The notes below the pieces were generated by a model. That model did not search any database and was not told the origin of the DNA. It worked only from the letters and a program-made list of their open reading frames with translations. The position numbers and the translations under genes are program-made. From NCBI GenBank assembly GCA_947378695.1, contig CANCKZ010000001.1:1-21377 (forward strand): a stretch of DNA of 21,377 bases, in the 5' to 3' direction. This document shows positions 20,539 to 21,377 of the stretch, one piece after another; the first letter of the stretch is position 1, and every line of letters begins with the position of its first letter. Origin of the DNA: Rickettsiales bacterium. Its GTDB lineage: Bacteria > Pseudomonadota > Alphaproteobacteria > Rickettsiales > Deianiraeaceae.

Positions 20539-20837
20539 GTTTTCAAGAAATATTACCTGTCCTTGCTGTGGTTATTTAAGCCTTGCAAATATATTAGCAC
20601 GAAGTGCCTAACTCGATCTTTCACTTTAATAAATTGTCTATTCACTTATGTTTGTTATCTAAAGTTTGTCCAAAACTATAAAATACCATATCACCATATA
20701 TTCCCCAAAATTGCTCACGAATTTATAAAATTTTAGTTTAGTTCGCGTTCAGCAAAGCTACTCTCTAAAATAATTTTCATCAAGAGCCATTCTGTGCAGT
20801 ACACTCGAGAAACAGAGACCACTTTTTCTTTAAAAAC

Positions 20838-20984
20838 ATGAGAATTCTCATTTTTATTTCAAATTTGACCCTCGTTTTACGCATTTTAAACGGGGGTGAA
20901 TGAGAAGAAATGAGAAAATTTAGTGGAAAAATGAGAATTTTTTGTGGCAAGTATGACGTTTAGAGTCAATCCCCTTTAAAATGC
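20838..20984. repeat. ATGAGAA direct repeats inside a long inverted repeat
   Basis: ATGAGAA occurs on the plus strand at 20838, 20900, 20910 and 20931, the first within a 14-bp perfect palindrome (ATGAGAATTCTCAT, 20838-20851). GCATTTTAAACGGGG (20881-20895) and CCCCTTTAAAATGC (20971-20984) are inverted arms with one extra base, enclosing three of the copies. The layout resembles iterons with a stem, as in replication origins or recombination sites. Confidence 0.5.
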
Positions 20985-21035
20985 ACTAAAAGCAGGTTTT
21001 AGTAAATTGACATAAACTGTTTGAGGTTTTTGATA

Positions 21036-21187
21036 TTATATAAATAGTGAAAAATCTTTTGTGGTTTTATATAAATCATGAAAAAGTTTTGGTGGGGGGA
21101 ATTTATGGTGATTATATAAATCGTGAAAATTCTTTTGTAGAGGTATGTGTATCAATATTTATATGAATTATAAAAAAGGTTTTGCAG
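21036..21187. repeat. Four degenerate 30-base tandem repeats
   Basis: Copies start at about 21036, 21066, 21111 and 21158. Each has TTATATAAAT or a variant, then a short GTGAAAA/ATGAAAA stretch, then TCTTTTGTGG-like sequence. Spacing is 30, 45 and 47 bases. They end just before the stop codon of the dioxygenase gene. Confidence 0.6.
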
Positions 21188-21192
21188 AAGTA

Positions 21193-21377
21193 TTAACTGT
21201 TTACAATAACCCCAGTCATATCAATAGAGCCCAAATCGATGCTTTCATTGAATAGCTCCGTTCTTTCCCCATCCCGCTTCAATGCCAGAATATAGAGAAG
21301 AGGAATAAAGTGTTCTGGTGTTGGAACGGATTTTTGCCAGTCTTTTATTTGTTTGTAGTTGATAATTTGTGCGTGGT
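21193..21377 (-). CDS. C-terminus of a DODA/YgiD-type extradiol dioxygenase (partial)
   Basis: Sixty residues of the C-terminus are present; the gene runs off the right edge. The segment VPTPEHFIPLLYILALKRDG followed by NESIDLGSIDMTGVIVNS matches the end of the class III extradiol ring-cleavage dioxygenases related to 4,5-DOPA dioxygenase and E. coli YgiD, where P-x-PEH/DH-x-PLL carries a conserved acid and His near the active site and the end reads GS-SM-S. These are iron- or zinc-dependent cytosolic enzymes; the substrate in this organism is unknown. It marks a return to ordinary chromosomal coding DNA after the element. Confidence 0.8.
   Translation of the reverse strand, partial: HAQIINYKQIKDWQKSVPTPEHFIPLLYILALKRDGERTELFNESIDLGSIDMTGVIVNS

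Larger units (their letters stand above)
20346..21192. other. Gene-free, repeat-rich block at the right side of the element
   Basis: I could support no gene here. Short frames on the plus strand between 20182 and 20458 are opposite the Fic remnant and look random. The block contains palindromes (20427-20440, 20838-20851), inverted repeats (20460-20492, 20506-20538, 20881-20984), direct ATGAGAA repeats and a 30-base tandem repeat (21036-21187). Its left part should hold the old promoter of the Fic/SNF2 operon. Confidence 0.6.

Noticed and set aside
21036-21187. CRISPR array
   Set aside because: The repeats are degenerate, spacing is irregular, no unique equal-length spacers exist, and no cas gene is present.
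9402-21377. Direct repeat of the tRNA-Gly 3' end as the right attachment site
   Set aside because: I looked for the acceptor and T-loop sequence on both strands by eye and found no convincing copy; the right end stays undefined.

Overview
The window is AT-rich DNA (GC roughly one third). It reads as the genome of a host-associated alphaproteobacterium, most likely Rickettsiales or a similar endosymbiont lineage. The support is an alphaproteobacterial-looking SucD, UbiE and HtpG, an MlaE-type lipid permease, a secreted Nuc/Pld-like phospholipase-D-fold enzyme, abundant AT-rich intergenic repeats and several decayed genes. The lineage is an inference from protein appearance; no database search was made.

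Region 1 (1-9401) is chromosomal backbone. At the left edge lie an unassigned minus-strand reading frame, a small membrane-anchored coiled-coil protein (290-562) and an unassigned 262-residue protein (665-1453). A non-coding block (1454-2190) carries a large imperfect tandem repeat. A tight operon follows: mlaE, two tandem copies of a two-gene small-membrane-protein module, and ubiE. Next come two small-protein cassettes with near-identical ends but unrelated bodies, each abutting an htpG 3' end (one a copied tail, one the real gene). Then come htpG with a heat-shock-like promoter, a third copy of the small-membrane module, a PD-(D/E)xK-like protein, sucD with a strong terminator, and tRNA-Gly(GCC).

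Region 2 (9390 to at least about 20345) looks like an integrated element. A large serine recombinase starts inside the island and its last codons run into the 3' end of the tRNA. Behind it are a filamentous-phage/plasmid-type replication initiator whose N-terminus is fused to a frameshifted SpoVG-like remnant, small unknown genes, and a three-gene cassette (membrane protein, M15-like peptidase, secreted Nuc-like PLD enzyme). After these come a frameshifted XRE regulator, an intact XRE regulator with a palindromic operator candidate, a 1252-residue SNF2-type ATPase and the remains of a Fic protein. The SNF2 protein is the most striking gene. After its helicase core it carries about 17 tandem units with an almost strict 15-residue period, each starting with Cys or Ser. 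I do not know this as a named domain. Together with the XRE regulator and Fic remnant it could be the remains of a defence or addiction module, which is inference.

Region 3 (20346-21192) has no gene I can support but is full of palindromes, inverted repeats and tandem repeats. It is followed at the right edge by the C-terminus of a DODA/YgiD-type extradiol dioxygenase, which marks a return to ordinary coding DNA.
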